A stretch of 34,749 nt of DNA, from assembly GCA_021463195.1 (NCBI GenBank), contig JAJTXZ010000051.1, forward strand, positions 1-34,749, given 5' to 3'. How positions within the stretch are numbered: the stretch's first letter is position 1; each line of letters opens with the position of its first letter. The translations under genes were made by a program, and so were the position numbers. Of this stretch, positions 33,141 to 34,749 are shown piece by piece. The notes below the pieces were generated by a model. The model was not told the DNA's origin. It did no database searches and saw only the letters and a list, made by a program, of their open reading frames with translations. This DNA is from Anaerolineae bacterium. Lineage in GTDB: Bacteria > Chloroflexota > Anaerolineae > UBA4142 > SHND01.

Positions 33141-33929
33141 AAAAATCTGATGCGTCATCACGCCGCCATCCACCGTCAAGCTCGCGCCCGTAATCCAACG
33201 CGCGGCGGGCGAAGCTAAAAACAAACATGCGTCCGCCACATCTTCGGGCATACCCAAGCGCGCGAGCGGCGCGGCGCGTTGAAACCGCGCGACGCCATCG
33301 GGCCAAGTTTGCGCGAGGTCTTGGCGCCAAATCAAACCGGGCGCGATCGCGTTGACGCGAATCTTGTGCGCGCCCAATTCAAACGCGCTCGCGCGCGTCA
33401 ACGCCAATAAACCGCCTTTCGCGGCATTGTAATGCGCGTGCAGCGGCGCGGGATTCTCCGCTTCGATGCTCGTGATGTTGACGATTGCGCCCCCATCGCC
33501 TTGCGCAATCATTTGTTTTGCCGCCGCTTGCGCGCACAAAAACGCGCCGCGCAAATTCGCGTTGATCACCGCGTCCCACTGCGCGGGCGTAATTTCCAAA
33601 AACGGCGTCAACGGATAAATACCCGCGTTGTTGACGAGAATGTCTATACGTCCGAACGCGTTCACAGTCTCGGCAACCAAGCGCGCGACCTCGTCGGGGT
33701 TGGTTACGTCGGCTTGGAGCGCTAGCGCTTGGCTGCCGCGCGCGCGAATTTCCTCTGCGACGCGTTGCGCGCCGTCTGCGCTGCGAAAATAATTGACGAC
33801 GACACGCGCGCCCGCTTCGCCAAAACGACGCGCAATACCTTGCCCCAAACCGCTGCCGCTGCCCGTCACAAGCGCGACGCAGCCAGAAAAATCAAAAGAC
33901 GCCGAGGGCGTTGAAATTGAAATGTTCAT
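33138..33929 (-). CDS. SDR-family NAD(P)-dependent oxidoreductase (FabG-like)
   Basis: Classical short-chain dehydrogenase of 263 residues. The cofactor motif TGSGSGLGQG is at 22-31, NNAG at 100-103, and the catalytic tetrad is Asn124, Ser154, Tyr167 and Lys171 (YNAAK). The C-terminus has the usual GMPEDVADACLFLASPAARWITGASLTVDGG. It is of the 3-oxoacyl-ACP reductase/glucose-dehydrogenase-like type; the substrate cannot be set from sequence. After the second strand it has NYFRSADGAQ, a form often linked to NADP use. An in-frame TAG two codons upstream forces the start at 33929 or later; a GGAGGAA lies 24 bases upstream, too far for ordinary use. Follows the cupin gene by 36 bp. Confidence 0.88.
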   Translation of the reverse strand: MNISISTPSASFDFSGCVALVTGSGSGLGQGIARRFGEAGARVVVNYFRSADGAQRVAEEIRARGSQALALQADVTNPDEVARLVAETVNAFGRIDILVNNAGIYPLTPFLEITPAQWDAVINANLRGAFLCAQAAAKQMIAQGDGGAIVNITSIEAENPAPLHAHYNAAKGGLLALTRASAFELGAHKIRVNAIAPGLIWRQDLAQTWPDGVARFQRAAPLARLGMPEDVADACLFLASPAARWITGASLTVDGGVMTHQIF

Positions 33930-33965
33930 AGTCTAACGAATGAACGCGCGCGGTTCCTCCAAAAG

Positions 33966-34532
33966 TTATTTTTGCAGGCGAATCACGTTTGCCTTTTGCG
34001 GATTGGTCGCCAGCAGCGTTGACGTATCGTCGGGGGTCAAACGCCGAATCAGCGCCGCCGCGTCGGGATATTGCGCGCACAATAATTCGCGTGCGCCCAA
34101 TTCAAAATCATCGTCATCGTACGCGGGCGCTAACGTACAGCCGAGCAAAGCCCACTGACCGTCGTCATTCAAAAACGAACCTTGCCACACATTGCGCGGC
34201 GCCACCAAAAATGGCGTCTGACCTTGAGCGTACGCTTGGCCCAGCGTCGGCGTTTCAAAATGGCCGTCGGGATACAAGAGCAGCAGCGTCACCGGATCGC
34301 CGCTATAAAAATGATACAACTCGTCCGTGTTCAAGCGGTGCAGCAGCGAACAGGTATGTGGTTGATGCAAATAGACAATCGCGCTGCTCGTCGCCTTGGC
34401 GTGCGTATAACGCGACGGCAGCGCGGCGACGGGGATTTGTTCCGCGCTGCGATAATGCGCGCGAAACATTCCGCCTTCGATGGCGAGCGGTTCGAGTTGA
34501 AAATGTTGGATAAGAAATTCGGGAGACATCAT
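33966..34532 (-). CDS. Cupin, DUF985 family
   Basis: A 188-residue single-domain cupin of the DUF985 type. The family blocks are EGGMFRAHYRS at 19-29, SSAIVYL at 49-55, LLHRLNTDELYHFYSGDPV at 63-81 and the C-terminal ALLGCTLAPAYDDDDFELG. His65, Glu71 and His74 are candidate metal ligands. Family members are small cytosolic beta-barrel proteins, some thought to bind sugar-like or nucleotide-sugar ligands; no reaction is established. Three closely spaced start codons occur (34536, 34532 and 34529); 34532 and 34529 are in frame. No Shine-Dalgarno sequence is visible. It heads a likely two-gene unit with the SDR gene. Confidence 0.85.
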   Translation of the reverse strand: MMSPEFLIQHFQLEPLAIEGGMFRAHYRSAEQIPVAALPSRYTHAKATSSAIVYLHQPHTCSLLHRLNTDELYHFYSGDPVTLLLLYPDGHFETPTLGQAYAQGQTPFLVAPRNVWQGSFLNDDGQWALLGCTLAPAYDDDDFELGARELLCAQYPDAAALIRRLTPDDTSTLLATNPQKANVIRLQK

Positions 34533-34607
34533 TCATTCGCTTGCGCCAAGCTCTGAAACATAGTCGCGCGCGGGCGCGGCGGATTGCCTATCAGAACTGA
34601 CGGTTAA

Positions 34608-34749
34608 AAGCGCCAAGGCGCTTGGATTTTACGCTGCGCTCATTCTCTTGTAGGACTTTCGCTTGTCATTTCGAACCCCTCAATCCTTCGGGGTGAACTC
34701 TGTGAGAAATCTCGCGCTTTCCCATTGAGATTTCTCGCAAAACATGTCC
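34608..34749. repeat. Intergenic dispersed-repeat-like sequence at the window end
   Basis: Contains AAGCGCC-AA-GGCGCTT (34608-34623), then TTGTCATTTCGAAC with a CCCC...GGGG hairpin, then GAGAAATCTC (34704-34713) and GAGATTTCTC (34727-34736) as perfect 10-bp inverted arms. The GTCATTTCGA...GAGAAATCT arrangement is a well-known kind of intergenic repeat in environmental bacterial genomes. No second copy lies in this window, so the call is based on its form. The stretch 34533-34607 shows nothing notable. Confidence 0.45.

Noticed and set aside
33930-33960. GGAGGAA as ribosome binding site of the SDR gene
   Set aside because: It lies 24 bases before the start, and an in-frame TAG rules out an earlier start.
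1-34749. CRISPR arrays, tRNA/rRNA genes, transposases, prophage or toxin-antitoxin genes
   Set aside because: I looked for regularly spaced direct repeats, cloverleaf-like sequence and mobile-element protein motifs and saw none; the repeats present are palindromic and dispersed.

Overview
The window looks like chromosomal DNA of a free-living, probably anaerobic or facultative bacterium with G+C of roughly 55-60% by eye and a very strong excess of CGCG/GCGC words. Gene content suggests Chloroflexota, probably Anaerolineae-like: a single-chain pyruvate:ferredoxin oxidoreductase next to a dihydroorotate-dehydrogenase-like gene, the short form of 6-phosphogluconate dehydrogenase, a GH63-type glucosidase, a DUF4332 helix-hairpin-helix protein, a PadR regulator and short palindromic intergenic repeats. 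The taxonomic call is an inference; no rRNA or tRNA gene is present to fix it. I see 26 protein genes and no transposase, integrase, phage gene, CRISPR array or tRNA.

Layout. Positions 262-3310 hold a MurNAc salvage set: namZ on the minus strand, divergent from murQ and an overlapping sugar kinase. A BaiN/HI0933 flavoprotein (minus) and a non-pyrrolysine MttB-family methyltransferase (plus) follow, then a secreted beta-helix protein with a GIY-YIG/DUF123 gene (minus). Positions 8582-11702 pair an FGGY sugar kinase with a bacterial sphingosine-1-phosphate-lyase-like PLP enzyme. A DUF4332 protein, an alpha-methylacyl-CoA-racemase-like CoA transferase (minus) and a divergent radical SAM protein lead to nifJ and its DHOD-like neighbour (15210-19879).

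Positions 20290-28697 form an oxidative pentose-phosphate cluster: gnd, pgi, pgl, rpiA, a GH63 glucosidase and zwf. The glucosidase overlaps rpiA by 4 nt and zwf by 8 nt, so the last three genes are probably translationally coupled. With pgi, zwf, pgl, gnd and rpiA together, the cluster covers interconversion of hexose phosphates and the whole oxidative branch to ribose 5-phosphate.

From 28981 a consensus -35/-10 promoter abuts a 36-nt inverted repeat and drives padR, followed by a four-helix membrane protein, an MFS transporter and an AidB-like acyl-CoA dehydrogenase. An SDR oxidoreductase and a DUF985 cupin on the minus strand close the window.

The most unusual non-coding content is a set of dispersed palindromic intergenic elements. 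There are two related families, at 48-100 and 28910-28971, and at 15070-15150 and 33070-33140. A separate block is shared by 172-245 and 28777-28836; it lies 3' of namZ and zwf in the same gene-relative orientation and carries a terminator-like hairpin. I found no clearly unprecedented multi-gene system. The best candidates for follow-up are the padR control region, the repeats, the kinase/S1P-lyase pair and the glucosidase inside the pentose-phosphate operon.
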